Shown here: positions 8,166 to 16,829 of the stretch, piece by piece
Position numbering within the stretch: the first letter of the stretch is position 1
How the letters are laid out: every line of letters begins with the position of its first letter
Source of the DNA: Ponticoccus alexandrii
GTDB taxonomy: Bacteria > Pseudomonadota > Alphaproteobacteria > Rhodobacterales > Rhodobacteraceae
DNA length: 64,000 nt
Reading direction: 5' to 3'
NCBI RefSeq assembly: GCF_016806125.1
Contig: NZ_CP047166.1
Span: 3,224,001-3,288,000, forward strand
Translations under genes and position numbers: made by a program
The notes under the pieces: model-generated
Database searches by the model: none
What the model was told of the DNA's origin: nothing
What the model saw: only the letters and a program-made list of their open reading frames with translations

Positions 8166-9128
8166 ATGACCCACTACCTCGACTTCGAGAAGCCGCTTGC
8201 AGAGATCGAAGGCAAGGCCGAAGAACTGCGCGCCATGGCCCGCGGCAACGCGGAGATGGACATCGAGGACGAGGCCAAAGCGCTCGACCGCAAGGCCGCA
8301 ACCCTGCTGAAGGACCTCTACGGCAAGCTGACGCCCTGGCGCAAATGCCAGGTCGCGCGCCACCCCGAACGGCCCCATTGCAAAGACTACATCGACGCGC
8401 TGTTCACCGAATACATGCCGCTGGCCGGTGATCGCGGCTTTGCCGACGATCACGCGGTGATGGGCGGGCTGGCGCGCTTCGACGACACGCCGGTGGTGGT
8501 GATCGGCCATGAGAAGGGCAACGACACCCAAAGCCGGATCGAACGCAACTTCGGCATGGCCCGCCCCGAGGGCTACCGCAAGGCGATCCGCCTGATGGAG
8601 ATGGCCGACCGCTTCGGCCTGCCGGTGATCACGCTGGTCGACACCCCCGGCGCCTACCCCGGCAAAGGCGCGGAAGAGCGCGGCCAGTCCGAGGCCATCG
8701 CGCGCTCGACCGAGAAATGCCTCCAGATCGGCGTGCCGCTGGTTTCGGTGGTGATCGGCGAAGGCGGCTCCGGCGGGGCGGTGGCCTTTGCCACGGCCAA
8801 CCGCGTCGCGATGCTGGAGCATTCGGTCTATTCGGTGATCTCGCCCGAGGGCTGCGCCTCGATCCTGTGGAAGGACAGCGACAAGATGCGCGAGGCCGCC
8901 GAGGCGCTGCGCCTGACCGCGCAGGACCTGCTGAACCTCGGCGTCTGCGACCGGATCATTCCGGAGCCGCTGGGCGGCGCCCATCGCGACAGCGCGGCGG
9001 CTTTTGAAAGCGTCCGCGAGGCGCTGCGGGCCCTGCTGGGCGATCTCGACGGGATGGAGCGTGGCAAACTGATCGACGCGCGGCGCCGGAAGTTTCTGTC
9101 GATGGGCGCTAAGGGCCTCGCCGCCTGA
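8166..9128 (+). CDS. accA: Acetyl-CoA carboxylase, carboxyltransferase alpha subunit
   Basis: 320 residues, standard AccA length. The N-terminal coiled helix ([17 protein letters not shown]) is followed by the crotonase-like core with [19 protein letters not shown] (about 161-179) and [17 protein letters not shown], whose glycines form the oxyanion hole for carboxybiotin. With AccD it transfers the carboxyl group from biotin to acetyl-CoA, giving malonyl-CoA for fatty-acid synthesis in the cytoplasm. accD is not in the window, and AccA standing apart is usual for this group. Confidence 0.97.
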   Translation: MTHYLDFEKPLAEIEGKAEELRAMARGNAEMDIEDEAKALDRKAATLLKDLYGKLTPWRKCQVARHPERPHCKDYIDALFTEYMPLAGDRGFADDHAVMGGLARFDDTPVVVIGHEKGNDTQSRIERNFGMARPEGYRKAIRLMEMADRFGLPVITLVDTPGAYPGKGAEERGQSEAIARSTEKCLQIGVPLVSVVIGEGGSGGAVAFATANRVAMLEHSVYSVISPEGCASILWKDSDKMREAAEALRLTAQDLLNLGVCDRIIPEPLGGAHRDSAAAFESVREALRALLGDLDGMERGKLIDARRRKFLSMGAKGLAA

Positions 9129-9529
9129 AATCGGGTGCCGCCCACGCCAGAAGGCGCCGGCACAAGGCCCGGAGAGCCTGATGGGCCAAGAGCCGCGAAG
9201 GCAACGGGCCGAACTGCCCTGACCGCCTCGGGATGACGCTGGCGGCCGGGGAAAGCGGCTCGGTGTCAGACAGTGACCGTGCGGATCCGGTCGGCGCCGA
9301 TTCGGCGGGCTTTATCCTCTGGACCATGGGCGCAAGAAAAATGGCCTGCCGACGCCCTGGAAGGTCAGAGCTGTCAGGAACCCGGACATATCCCGCCCCC
9401 CGCGCGCCGGCCCGGAACGCCCTGCCCCGAGACCTGTGCCAAAGGGCCTGCGCATACGCCGCGCTGCACCAATTGCTACAGCGATGCGCCAGAAGTCTTC
9501 GACGAAGACGTCCCCCTGACAGGGCCGTC
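9129..9529. other. Gene-free interval between accA and a GntR gene
   Basis: Four hundred bases between two convergent genes. All open frames across it have poor codon use and no recognisable motif. No strong terminator hairpin was seen. Confidence 0.5.
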
Positions 9530-10174
9530 TCAGCTGACCAGCATGCGCAGGCCCTGCGTCACGTCCGACCGCACGGCGAGACGCAGGCTCGGTTCGTCCC
9601 CTGCTTTCAGAGCGGCAATGATCAGCCGGTGATACTGTGGCGCCTCGGTCCGGCGCAGCCGCCCGTAAAGCTCGCGCATGGTCGGGCCGAGTTGCAGCCA
9701 AACGGTTTCGGCCATGGCCAGCATCGCGGGTGCCTGCGCCCGCAGGTACAGCGTGCGGTGAAATTCGAGGTTGCTGCGGATATAACCCACCGCATCGCGG
9801 TTCGACACGACGTCCGTGATGGCATTGTTGATCGTCTGCAGCCGTTCGATCAGGGCCATGTGGGCGCGCGGCAGCGCCCGCGAGGCAAGCTCCACCTCGA
9901 TCAGCGCGCGCAGCGCCGCCAGTTCCTCGATCCGTTCGTTCGACAGTTCCGGCGTCTGGACCCGGCCAGAGGACGACATGGACAGCGCCCCCTCGGCCAC
10001 CAGCCGGTTCACCGCCTCCCGCGCGGGGGTCATGGAGACGCCGAACTCCCGCCCCAGTCCACGCAGCGTCAGGGCCTGCCCAGGCGGGATCTGGCCCAGC
10101 ATGATGCGGGTGCGCAGGCCGCGATAGACGCGGTCGTGGGCAGAGGCGTTTTCAGGCTTGGCACTGGGGGTCAT
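9530..10174 (-). CDS. GntR family regulator, FadR/FCD subfamily
   Basis: 214 residues. A winged helix-turn-helix covers residues 10-75, with LRGLGREFGVSMTPAREAVNRL as the recognition region, and an all-helical FCD ligand-binding domain covers residues 85-214, with the metal-binding-type motif NLEFHRTLYLRA. Such proteins repress catabolic genes for organic acids or amino acids and respond to a carboxylate. There is no adjacent catabolic operon on either side, so the target is unknown. Confidence 0.9.
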   Translation of the reverse strand: MTPSAKPENASAHDRVYRGLRTRIMLGQIPPGQALTLRGLGREFGVSMTPAREAVNRLVAEGALSMSSSGRVQTPELSNERIEELAALRALIEVELASRALPRAHMALIERLQTINNAITDVVSNRDAVGYIRSNLEFHRTLYLRAQAPAMLAMAETVWLQLGPTMRELYGRLRRTEAPQYHRLIIAALKAGDEPSLRLAVRSDVTQGLRMLVS

Positions 10175-10412
10175 GCCGCGCTTGTGATCACGAAACCGGG
10201 CCGGGTCAAGCCACCACGGACAGCGTCACGCCCGTGTTTTTCTTGCGCGGCGTGCAACCCAAGGCAGGGTTCGCGCGTGTAACTCACAAGACGGCGCGTA
10301 TTGTCGCGCCTCTCCTTGCCGAAGATCCCGGCCCCTCGTCCCGGGTCCTGTGACCGACGGCACCCGGCTTGGATCGAAGGCGGGCTTTGTCCCCCCGTCT
10401 TCCCCTTGCCAG

Positions 10413-10444
10413 GGGCCGTGCCCGAAATCCCCCGGGCACGGCCC
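10413..10444 (-). terminator. Strong GC hairpin behind the SprT-like gene
   Basis: GGGCCGTGCCCG at 10413-10424 pairs perfectly with CGGGCACGGCCC at 10433-10444, loop 8 nt. It sits 16 nt past the stop codon of the minus-strand gene at 10461. No U-run follows, so it may be an mRNA-end-protecting hairpin or a weak terminator. Confidence 0.5.
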
Positions 10445-10460
10445 TACCCCTGCCACCTCG

Positions 10461-11150
10461 TCAGTCGAAACGATAGCGATGCAGTTCCGCGCCATGGTCC
10501 CGCAGCCAGCGCCGTGGGGCCTTCCAGTCGCCGTACAGGTTTGTGACCTCCGCCCAGAATTCAGGCGAATGGTTCATGTGCCGCAGATGCGCGACTTCAT
10601 GCGCCGCGACGTAGTCAAGCACCTGCGGATGCCCAAGGATCAGCCGCCAAGAGTACATCAACCCGCCGTCATGGGTGCAGGATCCCCAGCGCGAGCGCGT
10701 GTCGCGCAGCGTCAGGCGGCTGTAGGGTCGCCCCAGAGCCTCTGCGTAACGATCCGAGGCTTCCGACAGGCGGTCACGCGCGCGGGTGCGCAGCCAGCCC
10801 TTCAGCCGCGCGGCCATGCGGTCGGGCTCTCCGGGAACCAGCAGCAGCCCCCCGGCCTGAACAACAGAGCGCCCGGATGTCGGCCGGATCTCGTGCAGGA
10901 CACCTTCGACCGGCAGGCGGGCGCCGGGGCCGACGACCACCACCGCCTGGCGTTTCGAAAGATGCCCGCGCAGCCACTCTTCCTTGTCGCGCAGAAAGCG
11001 CAGCCCCTCCTTTTCAGAGACGGCATTCGGCAGGGTCAGCGTGACCCGTCCGTCCAGTTGCGAAACCCGCAACGACAGCCTGCGCGCCCGCGCAGAGCGG
11101 CGCAGCGTCACACTGATCTCCGGATTTCCGCCGAGCCGTATCTGCCCCAT
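10461..11150 (-). CDS. SprT/YgjP-like zinc metallopeptidase (DUF45)
   Basis: 229 residues from ATG 11150. The family core is clear: LRDTRSRWGSCTHDGGLMYS around 148-167, then the zinc site HEVAH at 184-188 with a further histidine in HMNHSPEFW (about H194). Related proteins are predicted metal-dependent hydrolases found with nucleotide or restriction systems, but the cellular substrate is not known. A longer frame to 11252 exists without a better ribosome site. It is divergent from the FYDLN gene, 104 nt apart. Confidence 0.88.
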   Translation of the reverse strand: MGQIRLGGNPEISVTLRRSARARRLSLRVSQLDGRVTLTLPNAVSEKEGLRFLRDKEEWLRGHLSKRQAVVVVGPGARLPVEGVLHEIRPTSGRSVVQAGGLLLVPGEPDRMAARLKGWLRTRARDRLSEASDRYAEALGRPYSRLTLRDTRSRWGSCTHDGGLMYSWRLILGHPQVLDYVAAHEVAHLRHMNHSPEFWAEVTNLYGDWKAPRRWLRDHGAELHRYRFD

Positions 11151-11254
11151 GTGCCGCCTGCCCTCACATGGCCCGCAAAGCCTTTGACAACCCCTTCGTC
11201 CTATGGCAAGGCCCCCGGATTGTCGACAGCACCATGAGTTGAAGGGGATCACCC

Positions 11255-11578
11255 ATGCCCAAGGAAGAATGGGGCACGAAGCGCGTCTGCCCGACCACCG
11301 GGAAGCGCTTTTACGACCTGAACCGCAATCCGATCGTCAGCCCCTACACCGGCGAGGTCGTCAACCTGGAAACCGGCAAGCGCAGCATGATCGCGGCGGA
11401 TGCCGCAGACGCCGCGTCCAAGGCGAAGGCCAAGAAGGACGAGGACGAGGACGATCTGCTGGACGATGACGACGTCGACGTCGATCTGGACGACGATGAT
11501 GTGCTCGAGGACGAGGATGACGACAACGTCTCTCTCGACGAGATCACGGACGTGTCCAACGAAGACGACGACTCCTGA
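11255..11578 (+). CDS. FYDLN acid family protein (TIGR02300 type)
   Basis: 107 residues. The N-terminal half has the family signature WGTKRVCPTTGKRFYDLNRN, which resembles a small zinc-ribbon remnant with a single Cys here. From about residue 62 it becomes an almost pure Asp/Glu tail ending EDDDS. The family is limited to alphaproteobacteria and its function is unknown; the acidic tail suggests a nucleic-acid-mimic or chaperone-type interaction, which is inference. A GAAGGGG site lies ahead of the ATG. It sits directly before tRNA-Ala. Confidence 0.92.
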   Translation: MPKEEWGTKRVCPTTGKRFYDLNRNPIVSPYTGEVVNLETGKRSMIAADAADAASKAKAKKDEDEDDLLDDDDVDVDLDDDDVLEDEDDDNVSLDEITDVSNEDDDS

Positions 11579-11668
11579 ACTTTTTGCCGCCGGGCGGGAT
11601 TTTTCCGCTTGAACCCGCCCGCGGCATTGCGTAATTCCCGCGCACAGCGTCGGAAACGGCGCAGGTAA

Positions 11669-11744
<76 letters not shown>

Positions 11745-11911
11745 AACCTTTCTGAAAAGAATCAGATAGTTCTGCCTTTCTCGTCAGAGGATTTGCCTCT
11801 GCAGCGTAGATCGGTGCTGTTTTCCCTGTGAAAATTTATGCTGCCTTGATCCGCGCTTTCGGCGCGTTGATCGCCTCGCAGCCTTTCCCCTGTCAAATTC
11901 GAGGATGGCCC

Positions 11912-12451
11912 ATGAGCGACCATTTCTTCGTCGTGACGGGCGGTCCCGGTGCGGGCAAGACCAGCCTGATCACCGAGCTCTCCCGCCGCGGCTTTCATAC
12001 GATCCCCGAATCCGGCCGCGCGGTCATTCGCGAGGAGATGCAGAGCGGCGGAAACGCCCTCCCTTGGGCCGATCGCCTTGCCTATGCAGAACGGATGCTG
12101 GAGCAGGACCTCCGCGCCTACAGCGCCGCACAGGCACTCTCAGGCCCCGTGGTTTTCGACCGAGGCATTCCCGACATTATGGGCTACCTGACCCTCTGCG
12201 GCCTCCCCGTGCCGCCCCACATCGCTGCAGCGGCCAAGGCAGCGAGGCACAACGCCCGCGTATTTCTGGCGCCATATTGGGATGAGATCTTCACGCAGGA
12301 CACCGAACGCAAGCAGAGCCGCGCCGAGGCCGAAGCAACCTGTGCCGTCATGCGCGAGACCTACACTGCGTTCGGATACGACATCGTAGAGCTGCCGCAC
12401 GTCGACATTGAAAGGCGTGCCGACTTCGTCTGCACGCAACTCGCTATTTGA
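11912..12451 (+). CDS. Small P-loop ATPase/kinase-like protein (AAA_28 type)
   Basis: 179 residues from ATG 11912 with GAGGA eight bases ahead; a longer frame from 11828 lacks a site. Walker A GGPGAGKTSL at residues 10-19; FDRGIPDIMGYL around 87-98 resembles the Walker B/LID region of thymidylate-kinase-like enzymes; Arg-rich segment ERKQSRAEAE further on. Members are called AAA family ATPase or predicted ATPase; substrate unknown. It sits between tRNA-Ala and the accessory modules and has no operon partner. Confidence 0.85.
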   Translation: MSDHFFVVTGGPGAGKTSLITELSRRGFHTIPESGRAVIREEMQSGGNALPWADRLAYAERMLEQDLRAYSAAQALSGPVVFDRGIPDIMGYLTLCGLPVPPHIAAAAKAARHNARVFLAPYWDEIFTQDTERKQSRAEAEATCAVMRETYTAFGYDIVELPHVDIERRADFVCTQLAI

Positions 12452-12656
12452 CCGTCATCTCTAGATGCCGTGGCGAAACTGCTGAAACAGGTAAACCAAA
12501 TGGTCCCTCCGACCTCCCGCTGCCTGACACTCACGGCCCATTCCGGACCTTCGCCTCCGCTCTCAATGCTGCAGCGCGGCCCGCCGAACCGGTCGTTCGC
12601 CACACTCGCGAGATAGAGACGGCCGCGAACTCACACTATGCGGACTTTGCGGCCAT
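12452..12656. repeat. Diverged copy of the accessory spacer repeat
   Basis: The spacer carries GCTGCAGCGCGGC, GAACCGG and TGCGGACTTTGCGGCCA in the same order as the better-preserved spacers at 14.1 and 15.8 kb. No reading frame is credible here. Confidence 0.35.
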
Positions 12657-13379
12657 TTACCAAGGCGTTTGGCCGCCCGGTTCCAAGAAGCGGCCACTGA
12701 CCTCAGCTTCCAGGGCGTATTCGGCCGGCAACCTTGCGCCTTCTTCCGGTGTCATCTCGCCGTAGCCCCCCGTAAGATCGGTCTTGACGAAGCCCGGGCT
12801 GACCGAGTTCACCTTGATACCTTCGGCCTGCAGCTCCTCATGCAGCTGGATCGTCAGCATGTTCAACGCCGCCTTCGACGCGTTGTAGCCGATGAAGCGC
12901 TGAGAGTAGTAGGGCGCCTCGGGGTCCGCGTTTTCCGCAAGTGAGCCCATCGAGCTCGAGAGGTTCACGATTGTCGCCCCGGGCGCGGCACGCAGCAGAG
13001 GCAGCATGGCCTGCGTCACCGCGAGCGTCCCGATGAAGTTGACCTCCATGACCCGGCGCACGGCCTCCACCGAGGCCTTGCCGGGCGCCGCGTCGCCCAA
13101 ATCGAAGATGCCGGCATTGTTGACGAGGATGTCCAGGCGGCCGAAGCGGGACTCTATCGTGGCCGCCGCGGCTGAGATGGTCTCGGCGGAGTCGAGATCG
13201 AGATGAAGGCTTTCGGCGGCAACCCCTTCATCGGTCAGCAGGGCTTCGGCGGCGTCGCCCCGCGCTCTGTCGCGGCTGCCGATCAGGACGTGAACGCCGG
13301 CCCCGGCGAGCTTGCGGGCAATTTCGAAACCGATCCCCTTGTTGGCGCCGGTCACGAGGGCAATGCGTGTCTGTGTCAT
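12657..13379 (-). CDS. SDR family oxidoreductase
   Basis: 240 residues, classical short-chain dehydrogenase/reductase. TGANKGIG at 10-17 binds NAD(P); NNAG near 90 holds the fold; the catalytic set includes Ser in NLSSSMGS and Tyr/Lys in YNASK around 165-169, preceded by a small insert typical of carbonyl-reductase-like members. The substrate is unknown. It is divergent from a TetR gene, with a perfect inverted repeat between them, so it is very probably that regulator's target and may serve detoxification of a carbonyl or quinone. Confidence 0.92.
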   Translation of the reverse strand: MTQTRIALVTGANKGIGFEIARKLAGAGVHVLIGSRDRARGDAAEALLTDEGVAAESLHLDLDSAETISAAAATIESRFGRLDILVNNAGIFDLGDAAPGKASVEAVRRVMEVNFIGTLAVTQAMLPLLRAAPGATIVNLSSSMGSLAENADPEAPYYSQRFIGYNASKAALNMLTIQLHEELQAEGIKVNSVSPGFVKTDLTGGYGEMTPEEGARLPAEYALEAEVSGRFLEPGGQTPW

Positions 13380-13399
13380 AAGTCTTTCCTTCTTTTACG

Positions 13400-13425
13400 A
13401 TTATCCAGGTTATATGAAGGATAAT
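13400..13425. promoter_or_regulatory. Candidate TetR operator between the SDR and TetR genes
   Basis: ATTATCC at 13400-13406 and GGATAAT at 13419-13425 form a perfect inverted repeat with a 12-nt spacer, centred in the 65-nt divergent gap. The position fits a site that represses both genes. Confidence 0.6.
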
Positions 13426-13444
13426 TCAGATATTGGATTCGCAT

Positions 13445-14074
13445 ATGCCGCCGCAGCCGCCTAAGGCCCTGAAGCCCCGGAAAACACCGTCTCAGTCGCG
13501 ATCCCGCGTCACCGTGGATGCGATCTTCGAGGCGACGATTCAGGTTTTACTGTCACAGGGGATGACCGGATTGACGACCACAGACGTGGCCGAACGGGCC
13601 GGTGTTTCGGTCGGCACGATGTACCAGTACTTCCCCAACAAGCAGGCGCTCGTCTACGCGCTGAACGAACGCTTCCTGACGACGCTGGCCGAGCAGGTGG
13701 AGGCCACCTGCGCCCGCATGCAGGGGCGTCCGGTTGAAGAGGCGGCCGAGGCGCTGATCGACACCTACTGGGCCGCCAAGACTGAGCGTCCCGAGTTGAC
13801 ACGAGCGCTCTATCGCTCGGTTGCGGAATTGGAGACTGACGCGCTCCTCCATGCTTTCGCCGCGCGCGTAGACAAGGCGACCATGGAAATTTTCTGTCAG
13901 ACCTCTAACTTCCGGTCGCCGGATGCAGGTGAGGTGAACCTGCTTCTGACCACCGTTATCTACGGCTCCGTCCGCAATGCTTTCGAACGCGGGCTTGGAC
14001 AGGAAGAAATCTCGGGGCTGAAGTCCGGGCTCAAAGCTATGTGCCGCGCCTATCTGGTAGCCGTTGGAAAATGA
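13445..14074 (+). CDS. TetR/AcrR family transcriptional regulator
   Basis: 209 residues from ATG 13445; a TTG four codons earlier is the alternative. A basic N-terminus leads into the HTH domain (residues 20-67) with TTTDVAERAGVSVGTMYQYF followed by PNKQALVYAL, then a helical ligand domain. It reads away from the SDR gene at 12657. The expected role is repressor of that gene and of itself, released by a small molecule. Confidence 0.93.
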   Translation: MPPQPPKALKPRKTPSQSRSRVTVDAIFEATIQVLLSQGMTGLTTTDVAERAGVSVGTMYQYFPNKQALVYALNERFLTTLAEQVEATCARMQGRPVEEAAEALIDTYWAAKTERPELTRALYRSVAELETDALLHAFAARVDKATMEIFCQTSNFRSPDAGEVNLLLTTVIYGSVRNAFERGLGQEEISGLKSGLKAMCRAYLVAVGK

Positions 14075-14079
14075 ACGGC

Positions 14080-14285
14080 CGCCAGCGATGGGCTCGAAGC
14101 TGACCTGCGGCGGTGCAGCGGGTCGTGCGCCTGGCCAGCAGCGGCGGCCGTCGCTCCCGGCCCTCTCCGGACAGTCGCGAGATTTCTCATCGCTGCGATG
14201 CAGCTTCTCCAGACCTGCCCTTCATGGCACCGTGCAGCATAGCCCAGGGTCCCAAGGTCAACAGTGCGGACGCAGCGGACTTTGA
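14080..14285 (+). repeat. Accessory spacer repeat, copy B
   Basis: About 205 nt of non-coding sequence with ordered blocks shared with the spacers at 15.74, 16.83 and 17.95 kb: GGGCTCGAAG, GCGCCTGG, CCGTCGCTCCCGGCCC (14148-14163), GCAGCTTC, CATGGCACCG, GCAGCAT, and GCGGAC near the end. The 16-nt block at 14148 recurs exactly at 15801. The conservation is patchy, as in an old decayed family. Confidence 0.55.
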
Positions 14286-14302
14286 TACCCTTGGCCTGCA
14301 GG

Positions 14303-15289
14303 TCAGAATGTAACGACGATCTTCCCTGGCAGCTTTTCTCTGGCAAAGGCCACAACGGCATCGACCGCCTGATCGAACGGGAAAACCTTGCCTATTTCCA
14401 CGGTCAGCTCGCCCTTGCTCGCGGCCTCAGCGACATCCGGCATGCCTCCATACACGCCGTCCATATCCAGCATGAAATGATATTCCACGTCGTCGCGCCC
14501 AAGATCAGCTGCGGTTGCAGCCGGGTGCATGATCGAGAGGAGCTTGCCCCCAGTTCTGAGGCTTGCGGCCGCGTGCCAGATTCGGTCCTCGAAAAGTGCC
14601 ATGTTGAAGACGACATCCACATCCTTGGGATAGTCGGCAGGATCATGACCAACCGTGGCAACAGCCCCCAGACGCAGCAACATCTCCGCCTTTTCAGGTG
14701 ATCCTGCGGTTGCGGTCACGCGGATGCCCTGGCTTGCCAGCAACGATACCAACGAAGTGCCGGACCCACCGGTCGCCCCGATGATCAAGGCGGACGTTCC
14801 GGCGTCCATCTGAGCGATCTTCATGAGAGCGCGGGCGGTCATCCCCGAAATCGCCAGGGCTGCTGCCGTTTCGACCGGAACCGTATCGGGTCGGTGTGCT
14901 AGAAGGGGAGTGTCGGCCTCGAAGACCGCATATTCCGCCAAGGAGCCGGTGCTGACAGAGGGTTTGGTGGGGGAGGTCGCCGCCCGCAGATCTCGCGGAA
15001 GCGCCTGACCGAAGACTTCGTCTCCAACCTCATAGCCACTTACGGCCTCACCAACCTGGGTGACAGTGCCTGCGAAATCGTTTCCCAGGACATAAGGAAA
15101 ACTCACCGGAAGCATGGCCTTGTATCCGCCTGTGACGACGCGCAGGTCGTTAGGGTTGACTGTCGCCGCCTGGATCCGCACCTGAATCTGCCCGCGACCT
15201 GGCGTAGGGATAGCGCTTTCGATTATCACCAGCTCTTCCGGGCGGCCGTAGCCCATCGCAGCCAGTGCTTTCATTGTCGTGTTGGTCAT
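14303..15289 (-). CDS. MDR-family NADP-dependent quinone/enone oxidoreductase
   Basis: 328 residues. Medium-chain dehydrogenase/reductase without the zinc ligands: an N-terminal GroES-like domain (PGRGQIQVRIQAATVNPNDL near 29-48), then the Rossmann domain with ALIIGATGGSGTSLVSLLAS around 165-184. This is the QOR/zeta-crystallin branch, which reduces quinones or activated double bonds with NADPH. It is divergent from an HxlR regulator with a near-perfect palindrome between the starts, so it is the likely target. The natural substrate is unknown. Confidence 0.9.
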   Translation of the reverse strand: MTNTTMKALAAMGYGRPEELVIIESAIPTPGRGQIQVRIQAATVNPNDLRVVTGGYKAMLPVSFPYVLGNDFAGTVTQVGEAVSGYEVGDEVFGQALPRDLRAATSPTKPSVSTGSLAEYAVFEADTPLLAHRPDTVPVETAAALAISGMTARALMKIAQMDAGTSALIIGATGGSGTSLVSLLASQGIRVTATAGSPEKAEMLLRLGAVATVGHDPADYPKDVDVVFNMALFEDRIWHAAASLRTGGKLLSIMHPAATAADLGRDDVEYHFMLDMDGVYGGMPDVAEAASKGELTVEIGKVFPFDQAVDAVVAFAREKLPGKIVVTF

Positions 15290-15315
15290 CTTGAGGTCCT
15301 TCTCTTAGATTGACC

Positions 15316-15346
15316 TGCAGTAGATATACAACGTATATCTACTGCA
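15316..15346. promoter_or_regulatory. HxlR operator: 14-bp-arm palindrome
   Basis: TGCAGTAGATATAC at 15316-15329 and its exact complement GTATATCTACTGCA at 15333-15346 are separated by three bases. It lies in the gap between the oxidoreductase and the HxlR gene, 26 nt before each start. No transcription terminator is expected there, so a dimeric regulator site is the best reading. Confidence 0.75.
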
Positions 15347-15371
15347 AGAACGCACCTTGGATAGCCTAGAT

Positions 15372-15731
15372 ATGACCGATGATACCGACCTCGCAGCCCG
15401 CGCTAGCCTTGCGCTCGCGGATGTGCCGCTCATCAGGACAGTGCTGGACAAGATTGCAGACAAATGGACAATCTTGATCTTGATCGTCTTGTGCCCGGAA
15501 CCCGTGCGCTTCAACGAGCTCAAGCGACGCCTTGACGGCATCACGCACAAGTCACTTTCAGATGCGTTAAAACGGCTGGAGCGCGACGGTTTCATCAGTC
15601 GCAAAGTGCTGCCGACGGTGCCTCCGGGCGTCGAATATGCGATTACGCCTCTTGGGTATTCGCTCCGGCAACCTTTCGAAGAGTTATGCCTCTGGGCCAC
15701 TGAGCATCAACGCGAATTCGGCGGTTCCTGA
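15372..15731 (+). CDS. HxlR family winged-helix regulator
   Basis: 119 residues from ATG 15372; a TTG five codons upstream is possible. HxlR signature: LDKIADKWTILILIVL, then RFNELKRRLDGITHKSLSDALKRLERDGF and the wing YAITPLGYSLRQPF. Such small dimers control genes for aldehyde or quinone stress in a divergent layout. The palindrome between this gene and the oxidoreductase at 14303 is its likely binding site. There is no Cys at the redox position of QorR/YodB type proteins in the helix 1 region, so ligand or redox sensing is open. Confidence 0.93.
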   Translation: MTDDTDLAARASLALADVPLIRTVLDKIADKWTILILIVLCPEPVRFNELKRRLDGITHKSLSDALKRLERDGFISRKVLPTVPPGVEYAITPLGYSLRQPFEELCLWATEHQREFGGS

Positions 15732-15739
15732 ATGCCTGC

Positions 15740-15948
15740 AAAAGGCTCAAGCCGACATGCGACGGGGCGGCGAGCACCTCGCCTTGGCGTGCCAGGAATG
15801 CCGTCGCTCCCGGCCCAGAGCCGACCCTAGCCAGGATCACCGTTGCCGCAGCGCGGCTTCCCCATACCGGACCTCCATGGCACCGCGCAGCATCGTCCAG
15901 GACCCCGAGGTCAGCTGTGCGGGACGGAGCGGACTTCCATGTGTCCGC
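15740..15948 (+). repeat. Accessory spacer repeat, copy C
   Basis: Closest relative of copy B: identical 16-nt block CCGTCGCTCCCGGCCC at 15801-15816, then GCCGACC, GCAGCGCGGCTTC, ACCGGACCTCCATGGCACCG and GCGCAGCAT, then GAGGTCAGCTGTGCGGGA and AGCGGACTT at the end. It follows the stop codon of the HxlR gene, as copy B follows the TetR gene. Confidence 0.55.
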
Positions 15949-15986
15949 TCCTAACCACTATCTCGCCCAAACGTAGCTGTTTTCGC

Positions 15987-16316
15987 TCACGACGACATGT
16001 CGAGGGATGTTCTGGACGCGATGGCATACACGTCGGCTCGACGCTCGACGATGGCGAGTTTACCGGCTTCCGCGAGAATCGTTTGGAAATCCTCCGAGGA
16101 CTGGTGCCTGTCCAGCGCTATCTGATCTCGCCAACCTTCGATCAGGCGGAAAGTGCCGGGCGCGCCGACCTCTTCTGCAACATTTAGGAAGGTGCAGCCT
16201 TCCCGTGATCTTGCGGCCTTAGCCATGCGGGTGGCGACGTCTCGAAATTCACCCTGGTCGTGGGCTTCGATGCGATAAGTCGCGTAGATGATGATGGTGG
16301 GTGCGTCGTCTGGCAT
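15987..16316 (-). CDS. Antibiotic biosynthesis monooxygenase (ABM) domain protein, putative quinol monooxygenase
   Basis: 109 residues from ATG 16316 with AGGA ahead. A single ferredoxin-like ABM domain: IIIYATYRIEAHDQGEFRDV at the start, REGCTFLNVAEE in the middle, and the RLIEGWRDQIALDRHQSS strand-helix. YgiN-type members oxidize quinols or small phenolics without a cofactor and occur beside HxlR regulators. Here a second HxlR gene is divergent, 115 nt away, completing a quinone-response type module. Confidence 0.85.
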   Translation of the reverse strand: MPDDAPTIIIYATYRIEAHDQGEFRDVATRMAKAARSREGCTFLNVAEEVGAPGTFRLIEGWRDQIALDRHQSSEDFQTILAEAGKLAIVERRADVYAIASRTSLDMSS

Positions 16317-16404
16317 ATTCAATTTCCTATTGATGAAGAATAACGTCGGGTCTGACGTCTTCATCCTCGCCATATAGACTGTGGCTGACCTTTATGGCAG
16401 TACA

Positions 16405-16416
16405 TACCAAAAGGTA
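16405..16416. promoter_or_regulatory. Candidate operator ahead of the second HxlR gene
   Basis: TACCAAAAGGTA is a perfect short palindrome 15 nt ahead of the ATG at 16432 and in the gap shared with the ABM gene. Another 5-bp repeat (ACGTC/GACGT) lies closer to the ABM start. Weak on its own. Confidence 0.35.
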
Positions 16417-16431
16417 AGCTTGGGATATTTC

Positions 16432-16788
16432 ATGGAGCAGTCGGATACGCCGTGTGGACTGGACGTTTCCTTGGAGATCATGGGGGGGAAATGGAAGCCG
16501 TTGATCCTGTATCATGTTCAGGATGGCCCAACGCGGTTCTCCGAAGTTCGGAGGTTGATCGGTGGCATCAGCGAGAAGGTCTTGGCACAGCAGCTTCGTG
16601 ACCTCGTAGCAGTGGGCGTGCTCGAGCGACGCGACCATCATCGCGTGCCGCCGGTGGTCGACTATTCGCTCACCCCCTTCGGCAGGACACTCGTGGAAGC
16701 GCTGATCCCTCTATGCGAGTGGGGCAATAGGAACCGTGCGCATGTAGCCAAGCTTTCTCAAAACGCATCCAAAATGAAGATCGAATAA
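16432..16788 (+). CDS. HxlR family winged-helix regulator
   Basis: 118 residues from ATG 16432. CGLDVSLEIMGGKWKPLIL holds the conserved N-terminal cysteine (C8) used for redox sensing in YodB/HypR/QorR-type members; RFSEVRRLIGGISEKVLAQQ is the recognition region and DYSLTPFGRTLVEAL the wing. The N-terminal cysteine together with the divergent quinol-monooxygenase gene suggests a thiol-based quinone or aldehyde sensor. Confidence 0.93.
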   Translation: MEQSDTPCGLDVSLEIMGGKWKPLILYHVQDGPTRFSEVRRLIGGISEKVLAQQLRDLVAVGVLERRDHHRVPPVVDYSLTPFGRTLVEALIPLCEWGNRNRAHVAKLSQNASKMKIE

Positions 16789-16829
16789 CAGTCAATTTCA
16801 GAAAGGTGCCGTAGGCTGCGAAGTAGAAG

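Noticed and set aside
9312-9701. 129-codon minus-strand frame behind the GntR gene
   Set aside because: Overlaps the well-supported GntR gene on the same strand in another frame and has shadow-like composition.
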